From Thermoflexus sp. (lineage in GTDB: Bacteria > Chloroflexota > Anaerolineae > Thermoflexales > Thermoflexaceae), in assembly GCA_017743605.1 (NCBI GenBank), contig JAGHYO010000087.1:1-8592 (forward strand): a DNA stretch of 8,592 bases, in the 5' to 3' direction. Below are positions 1 to 7,251 of this stretch, one piece after another. Numbering within the stretch: the stretch's first letter is position 1; each line of letters begins with the position of its first letter. The position numbers and the translations under genes are program-made. The notes beneath the pieces are model-generated. The model did no database searches, had not been told where the DNA came from, and worked only from the letters and a program-made list of their open reading frames with translations.

Positions 1-61
1 GCGAGATGAAATGCCGCAGCGAGCCCATCGTTCCCTTCCCTCCGGATTCGATGTGCAGATC

Positions 62-1078
62 TCACGCCCCGAGGGAGGCGCGGGATCGACCCGCCGCATC
101 CTCCGCGTTCCCCTCCAGGTGGCGCGCCAGCCCGCGCTGCAGGATCTCCCCTCCCAGATCGCTCCCGGAGAGGACGACCGCCACCCGCTCTCCAGCCCAG
201 CGCGGACGTGTCTCCCGCAGGGCAACGATGCCGACGGCGCTGGATCCCTCCGCGATGAGATGGGCCTTGGCTGCCAGCCACTGAATGGCCTCGAGGAGGG
301 TCTCCTCCCGCACCACGAGTACCTTGCGGATCGCGCCCTTGCGGGCCGGCTGATGGGCCCAGGCTCCCACCCCGCCGGCCGGGCCATCCGCCAGGGTGGG
401 GCTGGCCGGATAGTCCTCGTCAAGCCGCCTATCCGGCAACAAGGCCGCCGGGGCCGAGGAGACCTCCGTCTGCATGCCGATGATCCGGGTCCGGGGGCAA
501 GGGCCCGGTAAGCCCGGGCGATTGCACGGATTGAGTTGCCCCTGCCCGCCGGTGCCAGAACGGCGTCGAGGATCGGAGGCACCTGTACGAGCTCCAGGGT
601 GAGGATCCTCTGACCCGCCACCACTCACGGATCCTCCGTAGGCGTGGAGGTAGAAGGCCCCCCGGCGCTGGGCAAAGGTGAGGGCGGCCGCCTGGGCCTC
701 AGCGTAGGTTTGGCCCGCCCGCTCCAGATAGACATCGAAGGCCTCCAGGGCGGGGACTTTGTGGGGGGCGGCGGTCTCCAGGACGAAGACGGTGACCGGG
801 ATCCCGCCCAGGAACGGGGCGGCGAAGGCCGCCACCAGCCCGTGGTCGCCTGCCGAGGCGGTCACCGCCTCACGGGCCCCGCTCCTCCGGCCGAAGCGTG
901 TTCAACCGGTCCAGCGCCCCCCGCACCTTCAGGGAGCCCGTGGGCTGCCGGGCCTCCGGCTCGAGCCATATCTCCGCCCTCGGCTGCCGTTTCAGGTGGG
1001 GGAAGGTCCGCGCCGGCGTGGGCGGAAGGACCTCCCGCAGGACACGAGCAGCTTCCTGAATCCTCCACAGGTCCAGTA
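62..1078 (-). pseudogene. Threonine dehydratase-like PLP enzyme, broken by three frameshifts
   Basis: Pieces of a fold-type II PLP enzyme of the threonine/serine dehydratase family (threonine to 2-oxobutyrate and ammonia, cytoplasmic) are readable only by changing frame three times. Piece 1 (about 1078-880) carries PPTPARTF and PTGSLKVRGAL, the family's PTGSFKVRGA with the Schiff-base lysine at 927-929. A net extra base in the G/C run 874-880 moves to piece 2, with TASAGDHG (usual SAGNH; Asn changed to Asp) and ETAAPHKV. A second net insertion near 617-632 leads to piece 3, VVAGQRILTLELVQ and DAVLAPAGRGNS, where the glycine-rich phosphate loop is imperfect. A missing C in the run at 493-497 returns to piece 4, RTRIIGMQTE to VAVVLSGSDLGGEIL, ending with TGA at 62-64. 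No ATG, GTG or TTG is in frame at the expected start. Total length matches the family (about 320-330 aa). It could be real decay or homopolymer sequencing error; altered conserved residues favour decay. The family call is firm, exact substrate less so. Confidence 0.8.
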
Positions 1079-2406
1079 GGACGTCCGTCAGCGGCGCGGA
1101 GAACCTCCCAGCTCCCTCGGCGAAACTGCGCCCGAACGCGGCGGATGAGCTCCTCAGTGGGGCCCCGGAGGATCCAGGTGCGGATGTTGTTCCACTCCAG
1201 CCACAGCACATCCGTTCCGGACCATAAGGCCTGTCCGGGGCTTTCCCGAACTGGGCTGCGCCCGTAACGGGCCGTGGCGTAATCCCGATAGGCCTCCACG
1301 AACTCCCGGGCTTCGTCCTCGCTGTCCCAGACCGCTTCCAGGACCAGGAAATCCTGGCCAGCGGCTTCGTTCCAGTAGACCGCGTAGCGGTCCCCGCCCC
1401 AGCCGGCCGCCGCCTCCTCCGCCTGGGAGCGGTCCAGGCGTTCTTCCAGGACCACCCGTAGGTAGAACTCTCCCAGGACGTTCTCGTCGATCAGCCGCCA
1501 GCCGCTCCCTAGGGTGTCGGTCAGAGGAGGCAGCGTCACCCGGACCGGGGCCTCCCGACTCCAGAACTTCTCCGGGTGCAGGATCTGTTCGGTGGACGCC
1601 GGTGGGTCACGGAACGCCGCGTTGACCGCCTCCCATCCTCCGCGCTCGTAGAGCGCCTGAACGAACGTGAGACCCGCCTCGTAGGGGAAGGTCAGCCCCT
1701 CGCGGATCACCCGGGGGGCTCGGTCGAAGACCTCGCTGGGCTGGCTCTGGACGGCCCGGAGCCACTCCCGCCGCTCCGCAGAGGGCAGCCGGTTCAGATA
1801 GAACAACTCGGTGAGGGTGGCGTCGCCCTCCACCACAGCCCGCCGGGCCAGCATCGCGTCATCGTCCACATCCTTCGGACGCTTCGCTTCGTCATCCGTG
1901 AAACCCAAGGCCACGAGATCGAAATGTTGATCCTGGAGGAGATGAGCGTATTCATGCGCGAAGGTCACCCGCTCCACGATCCCAGGCTGCTCCCGCTCGC
2001 TGATGACAAAGAATTGCTTAGTATCTGGATCATAGAAGCCAGCGATCCGCTCGGTGTAAAGCTCTAGTAGGAAATCACGCAATGGGAAATCCCGGGGCAG
2101 CAGGTCGAAGGCGGCCAAGGTGAGGACGTCCTGGCGGGCCTCCTCCGGCGTGTAGTCCTTTTCGAACTTCTGCTCCTGGTAGGCCCGCAGCTCCGCCGGG
2201 GTCATCAGAGATCGGGTGTAGGGCCCAGTGGCCCGCAGGCCCCGGATCTCCTCCACGGTCTGTGCGACCGAGTCGAAGGTAGGACCCGCCAGGGTGGGCC
2301 GCGTGGGCTGGGCTATCTGCCGGGCAGCCATCCAGGTCAGGGCCACCGCCCCTGCGCTGCAAGCCAGCACCAAGAGGACGAGCAACGCGATCCCGAGTTT
2401 GCGCAT
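862..2406 (-). CDS. Predicted membrane-anchored zincin-like peptidase (HEYAH), tail out of frame with next gene
   Basis: The ATG at 2406 follows GAGGGA with a four-base gap. Residues 1-26 are a hydrophobic signal or anchor segment; LVLAC at 12-16 is a poor lipobox, so lipoprotein status is possible only. HEYAH at 151-155 in FAHEYAHLLQDQHFDL fits an HExxH zinc site, and E193 in VVEGDATLTE is a plausible third ligand 38 residues on, as in gluzincins. ELYTERIAGFYDPDTKQFF (about 115-133) precedes the site, a pattern I associate with uncharacterised Chloroflexota surface proteins. Substrate is unknown; an extracytoplasmic role is inferred. The gene follows the glycosyltransferase by 53 bp on the same strand. 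The open frame gives 514 aa, but residues after about 440 (below about 1085) become Gly/Pro/Ala-rich and lie where another frame matches threonine dehydratase. The native stop was therefore probably lost, and the real domain ends near 1085. Peptidase activity is inferred from the motif alone. Confidence 0.65.
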   Translation of the reverse strand: MRKLGIALLVLLVLACSAGAVALTWMAARQIAQPTRPTLAGPTFDSVAQTVEEIRGLRATGPYTRSLMTPAELRAYQEQKFEKDYTPEEARQDVLTLAAFDLLPRDFPLRDFLLELYTERIAGFYDPDTKQFFVISEREQPGIVERVTFAHEYAHLLQDQHFDLVALGFTDDEAKRPKDVDDDAMLARRAVVEGDATLTELFYLNRLPSAERREWLRAVQSQPSEVFDRAPRVIREGLTFPYEAGLTFVQALYERGGWEAVNAAFRDPPASTEQILHPEKFWSREAPVRVTLPPLTDTLGSGWRLIDENVLGEFYLRVVLEERLDRSQAEEAAAGWGGDRYAVYWNEAAGQDFLVLEAVWDSEDEAREFVEAYRDYATARYGRSPVRESPGQALWSGTDVLWLEWNNIRTWILRGPTEELIRRVRAQFRRGSWEVLRAADGRPTGPVEDSGSCSCPAGGPSAHAGADLPPPETAAEGGDMARAGGPAAHGLPEGAGGAGPVEHASAGGAGPVRR

Positions 2407-2459
2407 GGCGTCCCTCGCTCAGGGATTCAGAGGGATTGTCTCCTGTGGAAGCGGGAACG

Positions 2460-3407
2460 TCAATCCGGGCGCAGTCGGGCGAACAGCTCTGCATCGGAGC
2501 GGCGGCAGCGGGCGAAGACCTGGGGGCGCTTGTGGGCGGCCCGGGGCCAGGTGAGGAGGCCCGCGAGCATGCCCCGCAGGCGCGCCCGGGCAGCCGCTCC
2601 CCGCCATGCCCGCAGCGCCTCTCCCACGAGGCGCAACTGCGCCTGGAGGACGCGCGGCCAGAACCGGCGCAGCAACCCCAAAGGATAGTCCTTGGCGATC
2701 AGATACAGGAAGTTGCGGCCGTCGTAGAAGCTCGCGATGGGGCCGCCGCCAGTGGCGCTGAGTTTGTGGTAGACCACTGCGTCAGGCACATACCAACAGT
2801 TCCATCCGGCGATCTGGGCCCGCCAGGCCAGATCCACATCCTCGCATGAATAGAAGAAATCCTCATCGAAGAGCCCGATGTCCTCGAGCAGCGCCCGTCG
2901 ATAGGCCGCCGCGGCTCCACAGGCGGAGAACACCTCCTCCTCCCGGTCGTATTGCCCGACGTCCGGCTCCCAGACCCCCCGGTTGCCCGGGATGCCGTCC
3001 ACCCGGTAGTAGTCGCCGGCGGAGTGGAAAACCTCCCGCTGGTCGAAGAGCAAGATCTTGGAAGCCAGCAGTCCGGCGTCGGGATGGCGCGCGAAGGCGG
3101 CTACCAGCGCTTCAAGCCAAGTCGGCGCCGCCTCAGTGTCGTTGTTCAGGAGGACCAGGATCTCCCCGCGGGCGGCTCGGACCCCGGCGTTGACGGCCCC
3201 AGCGAAACCTTGATTGCGCCCCAGCGCCAGGACCCGCACCTCGGGGTAGCTGGCAAGCAGGGAGAGGGAGCGATCGGTCGAGCCGTTGTCCACCACCAGG
3301 ATCTCCCGCTGGGGATACGTCTGCCGACGCAGCGCCTCCAGGCAGGTCGGCAGATGCGCGGCGCCGTTCCAGTTGGGGATGATCACAGAGATGAAGGGCG
3401 CGTTCAT
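2460..3407 (-). CDS. Family 2 glycosyltransferase (rhamnosyltransferase-like)
   Basis: A 315-aa GT-A fold glycosyltransferase that probably transfers a sugar from a nucleotide donor to a cell-surface glycan at the cytoplasmic face. Visible in order: SVIIPNWNG at 7-15, the nucleotide-binding start; VVDNGSTD at 38-45; LLNNDTE at 86-92, in the place of the metal-binding DXD; FSACGAAAAYRR at 160-171; and CEDVDLAWRAQIAGW at 188-202, with the ED acidic pair expected for the catalytic base region. The C-terminal 60 or so residues are Arg/Ala-rich and basic, suggesting membrane association. Length is normal for WbbL-like GT2 enzymes (about 300). The chosen ATG overlaps the stop of the upstream reductase as ATGA, implying translational coupling. 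An in-frame ATG at 3419 (MAGRM) sits closer to a GAGGAAGG and is an alternative that adds four residues. The neighbouring dTDP-rhamnose-type reductase makes a deoxysugar donor plausible, but the donor is not proven by sequence. Confidence 0.9.
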   Translation of the reverse strand: MNAPFISVIIPNWNGAAHLPTCLEALRRQTYPQREILVVDNGSTDRSLSLLASYPEVRVLALGRNQGFAGAVNAGVRAARGEILVLLNNDTEAAPTWLEALVAAFARHPDAGLLASKILLFDQREVFHSAGDYYRVDGIPGNRGVWEPDVGQYDREEEVFSACGAAAAYRRALLEDIGLFDEDFFYSCEDVDLAWRAQIAGWNCWYVPDAVVYHKLSATGGGPIASFYDGRNFLYLIAKDYPLGLLRRFWPRVLQAQLRLVGEALRAWRGAAARARLRGMLAGLLTWPRAAHKRPQVFARCRRSDAELFARLRPD

Positions 3408-4252
3408 CCGGCCAGCCATCCTTCCTCGGCCAGGTAGGCCTGCAGGGCCTCCGGCCAGGGCCGCAAGGTGATCCCCAGGGCGGCTCCGCACAGGTTGCGC
3501 AACGGGGTAAAGGGAGGGACTCGCGAGGGGCGCGGGAACTCCGTCGAGGCGATGGGGGTTACCGGGATGTGGCCCCGCCCGGTCCGGCGCAGGATCTCAA
3601 CGGCGTATTCATAGCGGGAGCACATCCCTTCGTTGACGAAATGGTAGATGCCGTAGGCCTCGGTCTCGATCAGCCGGGCGATGGCGGCGGCTACGTCCCG
3701 GGTGTAGCTGGGCGAGCCCACCTCATCGTGGACTACGCGCAGGGCCCCCTGTTCGTCGGCGCGACACAGGATCTTGCGGACGAAATGGTTGCCGCCCGGC
3801 CCGAAGACCCAAGCGGTGCGGACGATGTAGAAGCGTTGGAGGAGGTGGGAGACAAACCACTCCCCGGCCCACTTGCTGTGACCGTACGGGTTGATCGGGT
3901 TAGGGGGATCGAACTCCAGATACGGCTCCCCCTTGGTCCCATCGAACACCTCGTTGGTGCTGATATAGATCAAGGCCGCGCCGGCGGCAACGCAGGCCAG
4001 GGCTACCGCTTGGGTCCCCATGGCGTTGACTCGGAAGGCCTTTTCGGGATCCCGGGCGCAACCATCCACGTCGGTTATAGCTGCAGCGTGGATGACCACC
4101 TCCGGGCGGGCGCGGAGGATCGTCTGGAAGACCGCTGCCCGATCGGTGACGTCAAGATCGGCCCGGGCGAGCGGGATCACGGTGTGAAGGGACAAGGCCT
4201 CCTGCAGGGCTTGTCCCAGCTGCCCTCCTGCGCCGGTGATCAGGACGCGCAT
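3404..4252 (-). CDS. rfbD: dTDP-4-dehydrorhamnose reductase-like SDR protein
   Basis: A 282-aa extended short-chain dehydrogenase of the RmlD/RfbD family, which reduces dTDP-4-dehydrorhamnose to dTDP-L-rhamnose with NAD(P)H, the last step of rhamnose donor synthesis. The N-terminus has the Rossmann motif ITGAGGQLG at 5-13. HAAAITDVDGC (55-65) and FRVNAMGT (73-80) are typical of the family. ISTNEVFDG at 96-104 supplies the catalytic Ser/Thr, although most RmlD proteins read STDYVFDG here. YGHSKWAGE at 123-131 supplies Tyr123 and Lys127. TAWVFGPGGNHFVRKIL follows, and the substrate-binding C-terminal part (VGSPSYTRDVA, VTPIASTEFPRP) is present. Length is normal. Start at the ATG gives a weak upstream purine stretch (AGAGG). 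It overlaps the glycosyltransferase by four bases and lies 133 bp after hppA beyond a hairpin. The rest of the rfb set is absent from the window. A related sugar epimerase/reductase with another substrate is possible because of the altered STD motif. Confidence 0.85.
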   Translation of the reverse strand: MRVLITGAGGQLGQALQEALSLHTVIPLARADLDVTDRAAVFQTILRARPEVVIHAAAITDVDGCARDPEKAFRVNAMGTQAVALACVAAGAALIYISTNEVFDGTKGEPYLEFDPPNPINPYGHSKWAGEWFVSHLLQRFYIVRTAWVFGPGGNHFVRKILCRADEQGALRVVHDEVGSPSYTRDVAAAIARLIETEAYGIYHFVNEGMCSRYEYAVEILRRTGRGHIPVTPIASTEFPRPSRVPPFTPLRNLCGAALGITLRPWPEALQAYLAEEGWLAG

Positions 4253-4316
4253 TGGCAGCCTGCCTCTGATGAAAGATGGGCACAGGGAGGAGCGGCCGGA
4301 TCCCGCTTTACGGCAG

Positions 4317-4341
4317 GGGAGGCCGCCACGGGCGGCCTCCC
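4317..4341 (-). terminator. Perfect 11-bp hairpin after hppA
   Basis: GGGAGGCCGCC and GGCGGCCTCCC flank an ACG loop as a perfect inverted repeat, 45 bp beyond the hppA stop and about 65 bp before the rfbD start. There is no T-run on either side, so a factor-independent terminator is not proven; it may act as an mRNA 3'-end stabiliser or in Rho-dependent ending. Its position between two transcription units of the same strand supports a terminator role. Confidence 0.6.
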
Positions 4342-4385
4342 TCCAGCCAGCGCATGGATCGTCCTCTTCTCCGACGGGTTCCAGA

Positions 4386-6698
4386 TCACTGGCCCGAGCC
4401 GGAGGCGGGCGCGCCGGCCAGCTCCGGCACCTCCCGCTTGCTCTGCCAGATCACCCAGAGCAGGACGGCGAGGAGGACCGCCACGGCCGCCCCGATGGCC
4501 AGCAGCGTCCCGGTGGTGAGGGTGCCGCGGAACTGGACGATAATGGGGGCGGCCAGCACCGAGACCAGGTTGACGGCCTTGATCATCGGGTTAATGGCTG
4601 GCCCCGCTGTGTCCTTCAGCGGATCGCCCACCGTGTCGCCGACCACGCTGGCCTTGTGGCGCTCGCTGCCCTTGCCCAGGTTGCGGGCGGGATCCCGCGG
4701 CTCGTTCTCCACCCGCTTCTTGGCGTTGTCCCAGGCAGCCCCAGCGTTGGCCATGAAGACCGCCAGCAGCTGCCCGACCAGGATGGAGCCGGCCAGGAAG
4801 GCGCCCAGGGCCTCGACCTGCATCACCAGGCCCACCACCAGCGGGGTGGCTACCGAGAGCAGGGCCAGGGAGAGCAGCTCCTTCTGGGCCGCCAGGGTGC
4901 AGATGGTGACCACCCGGGCGTAGTCCGGCTTCACCGTCCCCTCCAGCACGCCGGGGATGCGGAACTGGCGGCGGACTTCCTCCACGATGAGGGTGGCGGC
5001 CCGGCTGACGGCCCGGATGGCGAAGGAGGAGAAGAGCCAGGGCAGGGCCCCACCCAGCAGCAAGCCGACGAAGACCATGGGCTGGTCGATGCGGATGCCG
5101 ATGTCCTGGAGCTTAGGCGTCTGGCCCAGCTGGGCCTGCACCTTGCTCACATCGGTGAGGTAGGAGCCGAAGAGGGCGACGGCAGCGATCACGGCCGTGG
5201 CGATGGCCAGGCCCTTGGTGGTCGCCTTGGTGGTGTTGCCCACCGCGTCCAGGTCCGCCAGCACCTCCTGGGCGCCCTTCTCCAGCCCGGCCATCTCAGC
5301 GATCCCGCCGGCGTTGTCCGTCACCGGCCCATAGGAGTCCATGCCCACCACGTTGCCGGTGAGCATCAGCAGGCCGATGCCGGTGAGGGAGACGCCGTAG
5401 AGCACATAGACCGGCGGCAGGCCCCAGTAGATCAGGGTAGAGGTGGCGATGGTGAGGGCGATGACCGCGATGGCCCACACGGTGGACTCATAGCCCACGG
5501 CGAGGCCGCTGAGGATGGTGGTGGCCGGCCCGGCCCGGGCGGACCTCTCGATCTCGCCCACGGGGGCCCGCTCGGTGCTGGTGAAGTAATCCGTCAGCCG
5601 CTCGATGACTATGGAGAGGATCAGGCCCACCGTCGTCGAGGCCACCACCCGCCAGTCCCGGGCGTAGAGGAAGCCGATGGCGGCGAAGCCGAGGAAGGAG
5701 AGCACCGCCCCGATCAAGAAGCCCCGGCTGATCGCCCGCAGGGCATCCCCCCGGCGGCCGGTCACCCCGCCGACGGTATAGGTGCTGATGATCGAGGCGA
5801 TCACCCCCACCGCCCGGGCCAGCAGCGGGAAGATGATCCAGACCATCGACTGCTGGGGGTCCACGGCGCGGAGGGCGAGGCCGAGGATCATGGCCGAGAC
5901 CATGGTGACCTCGTAGGACTCGAAGATGTCCGCGGCCATCCCCGCGCAGTCGCCCACGTTATCGCCCACCAGGTCCGCCACCACCGCGGCGTTGCGCGGG
6001 TCATCCTCGGGCACATCCATCTCCACCTTGCCCACCAGGTCCGCCCCCACATCGGCCGCCTTGGTGTAGATCCCGCCGCCCACGCGCATGAAGAGGGCGA
6101 GCAGCGTCCCACCGAACCCGAAGCCGAGCAGGGCGTCCGGCGCCGCGATCCCGAAGATCAGGAAGATCAGGGCGCCGCCCAGCAGCCCCAGGCCGTTGGT
6201 CAGCATCCCGGTGATGGTGCCGGCCCGGTAGGCCAGGCGCAGGGCGGCGTCATAGCCCTGGGTGCGCGCTGCCTCCGCCACCCGGATGTTCCCCTGCACC
6301 GCCATGCGCATCCCCAATTGGCCGACGGCCAAGGAGAAGCCGGCGCCCAGGATGAAGGCCCCCGCCCGGCCCAGCCCCATCACGAGCCGCAGGGTGTTCT
6401 CATCCAGCTGGGGGAAGACCTCGCGGGCCTCCGGCGAGGGGGGGACGATGTAAACGCTGAGGAAGAGCAGCACGCTGAGCAATCCCATGAACGGCAGGAT
6501 GCTCATGAGCTGCCGGCGCAGGTAAGCATCGGCCCCCTCGCGGATCGCCTCCCAGACCTCCTGCATCTTCGGCGTGCCCTTGGGCTGGCGCATGACCTCC
6601 GCCCGGAGGACCGCGGCGAAGATCAAGCTGACCATTGCGACCCCGAGCACGGCGAGCACGGCGTAAAACTCGAAGGGCGTCAGCCCACGCCAGCTCAT
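4386..6698 (-). CDS. hppA: K+-independent membrane proton-pumping pyrophosphatase
   Basis: A 770-aa integral membrane pyrophosphatase that hydrolyses PPi to two phosphates and pumps H+ out across the cytoplasmic membrane. It is hydrophobic throughout, consistent with the family's 15-17 helices and usual length of 660-800. Active-site signatures are intact: DVGADLVGKVE (216-226), EDDPRN (231-236), DNVGDCAGMAADIFESYE (246-263), MDSYGPVTDNAGGIAEMAG (453-471), NAGAAWDNAKK (651-661) and VGDTVGDPLKDTAGPAINP (686-704). At the K+-dependence position it reads GNTTKATT, with Lys491 and Thr494; K+-dependent members have Ala at both, so this one should be K+-independent, a group known to pump H+ rather than Na+. 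The ATG at 6698 is preceded by GGGAGGTG with a five-base gap, a strong ribosome binding site. A sigma70-type promoter lies upstream and a hairpin downstream, so it is probably a single-gene unit. Function call is very secure. Confidence 0.97.
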   Translation of the reverse strand: MSWRGLTPFEFYAVLAVLGVAMVSLIFAAVLRAEVMRQPKGTPKMQEVWEAIREGADAYLRRQLMSILPFMGLLSVLLFLSVYIVPPSPEAREVFPQLDENTLRLVMGLGRAGAFILGAGFSLAVGQLGMRMAVQGNIRVAEAARTQGYDAALRLAYRAGTITGMLTNGLGLLGGALIFLIFGIAAPDALLGFGFGGTLLALFMRVGGGIYTKAADVGADLVGKVEMDVPEDDPRNAAVVADLVGDNVGDCAGMAADIFESYEVTMVSAMILGLALRAVDPQQSMVWIIFPLLARAVGVIASIISTYTVGGVTGRRGDALRAISRGFLIGAVLSFLGFAAIGFLYARDWRVVASTTVGLILSIVIERLTDYFTSTERAPVGEIERSARAGPATTILSGLAVGYESTVWAIAVIALTIATSTLIYWGLPPVYVLYGVSLTGIGLLMLTGNVVGMDSYGPVTDNAGGIAEMAGLEKGAQEVLADLDAVGNTTKATTKGLAIATAVIAAVALFGSYLTDVSKVQAQLGQTPKLQDIGIRIDQPMVFVGLLLGGALPWLFSSFAIRAVSRAATLIVEEVRRQFRIPGVLEGTVKPDYARVVTICTLAAQKELLSLALLSVATPLVVGLVMQVEALGAFLAGSILVGQLLAVFMANAGAAWDNAKKRVENEPRDPARNLGKGSERHKASVVGDTVGDPLKDTAGPAINPMIKAVNLVSVLAAPIIVQFRGTLTTGTLLAIGAAVAVLLAVLLWVIWQSKREVPELAGAPASGSGQ

Positions 6699-6703
6699 GC
6701 GCG

Positions 6704-6711
6704 CACCTCCC
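6704..6711 (-). promoter_or_regulatory. Ribosome binding site of hppA
   Basis: GGGAGGTG on the minus strand, five bases before the ATG at 6698, closely matches the anti-Shine-Dalgarno sequence and fixes the start codon. Confidence 0.9.
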
Positions 6712-6758
6712 TAAGGGTTTCCGCCCATGCGGGGAAACGTGAGGAAAGACGCAAGCCC

Positions 6759-6787
6759 ATTCTACCGAGTCTGAAGGAAAGGGTCAA
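6759..6787 (-). promoter_or_regulatory. Sigma70-type promoter for hppA
   Basis: On the minus strand TTGACC (6787-6782) and TAGAAT (6764-6759) are separated by exactly 17 bp, each five of six to the consensus. Transcription would start near 6752 and give a leader of about 54 nt before the hppA ATG. This is seen directly in sequence; activity is inferred. Confidence 0.75.
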
Positions 6788-6869
6788 GGACGGTCTCCCC
6801 AAGGTTCAGATGTACGTTGAGGAAAAGAGGGAAGACGATCGCTCGCCCCAGCGGGCAAGACAGGTTTAG

Positions 6870-7148
6870 TCAGCACGAAGGAACGGGCGGCCCACATCGC
6901 TTTTCCAGGGTTTCGGCGGCCCGGGCTGCGAGAGCCATATCTTCGAAGAGGGCGCGCCTTCCAACGGAGCGGGGTTCACCTCCTGAGCAGATGTTCGGGG
7001 CGTCCGGCCCATCCCGTCGGGAGATCTCCTCCTCGGTCCCCCCGCTCACGTCCGAACTTGGGTTCCGGCTTTGCCGGAAACTTGACAGCCTGCGCGTTTT
7101 TGAGATAAATTGCATTGGGCTTGTCGAATCGGGGCGCGACAGGCTCAT
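6870..7148 (-). CDS. Doubtful small hypothetical protein with a strong ribosome binding site
   Basis: An open frame of 92 codons begins with ATG at 7148, preceded by AGGAGGTG with a four-base gap, which is one of the best ribosome binding sites in the window. The product (MSLSRPDSTSPMQF...) is hydrophilic, rich in Ser, Arg, Pro and Gly, has no membrane segment, and resembles no family I recognise. The last third, RRALFEDMALAARAAETLEK, could form a helix. It ends 83 bp before the hppA -35 box. Against it: low-complexity composition, a plus-strand promoter-like sequence and palindromes within its first 30 codons, and other frames that are also open. It may instead be a remnant gene or a leader whose real coding frame has been lost. 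I include it chiefly because of the ribosome binding site. Confidence 0.3.
   Translation of the reverse strand: MSLSRPDSTSPMQFISKTRRLSSFRQSRNPSSDVSGGTEEEISRRDGPDAPNICSGGEPRSVGRRALFEDMALAARAAETLEKRCGPPVPSC
7063..7079. repeat. 17-bp palindrome next to a plus-strand promoter
   Basis: TTCCGGC, a TTT loop, then GCCGGAA form a perfect 7-bp inverted repeat ending two bases before a plus-strand TTGACA. AACTTG occurs on each side (7055-7060 and 7079-7084). It could be an operator or an RNA hairpin; nothing decides between them. Confidence 0.5.
7082..7110 (+). promoter_or_regulatory. Promoter-like sequence pointing right
   Basis: A perfect TTGACA at 7082-7087 is followed after 16 bp by GATAAA (7104-7109) in a locally AT-rich stretch. 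It would start a plus-strand transcript near 7116, opposite to every gene here, into the hairpin and REP cluster and possibly antisense to the thrC remnant. No convincing plus-strand gene lies downstream, so it could serve a non-coding RNA or be chance. Confidence 0.4.
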
Positions 7149-7152
7149 GGCT

Positions 7153-7160
7153 CACCTCCT
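7153..7160 (-). promoter_or_regulatory. Strong ribosome binding site before a doubtful ORF
   Basis: AGGAGGTG on the minus strand, four bases before the ATG at 7148. It is unusually good, and it is the main reason to suspect that something here is or was translated. Confidence 0.5.
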
Positions 7161-7166
7161 GGCGTT

Positions 7167-7194
7167 GTGGGGCACGGGGGATCCCGTGCCCCAC
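7167..7194. repeat. Perfect 12-bp hairpin
   Basis: GTGGGGCACGGG, loop GGAT, then CCCGTGCCCCAC. On the minus strand it lies six bases before the AGGAGGTG, where it would be in a 5' leader. On the plus strand it lies about 50 bp after the predicted start and could end a short transcript, though no T-run follows. It may also be a dispersed intergenic repeat. Confidence 0.6.
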
Positions 7195-7251
7195 ACGTCA
7201 TGATGGGGGTCTCCGCTGAAAGTTCGGGTCGATCGGAGACTACCGAGACCC

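Noticed and set aside
4308..4355. 15-codon minus-strand ORF with AGAGGA before its ATG, spanning the hppA hairpin
   Set aside because: Too short, Arg/Pro/Trp-rich because it reads the palindrome itself, and better explained as a terminator region.
3569..4519. 316-aa plus-strand open frame
   Set aside because: Antisense shadow of rfbD, whose Rossmann and YxxxK motifs are intact; no recognisable domain.
4236..6869. 877-aa open frame on the plus strand
   Set aside because: It lies antisense to hppA and is a biased Gly/His/Asp/Arg/Gln-rich translation, as expected from the reverse strand of a GC-rich membrane protein gene. hppA has full family motifs.
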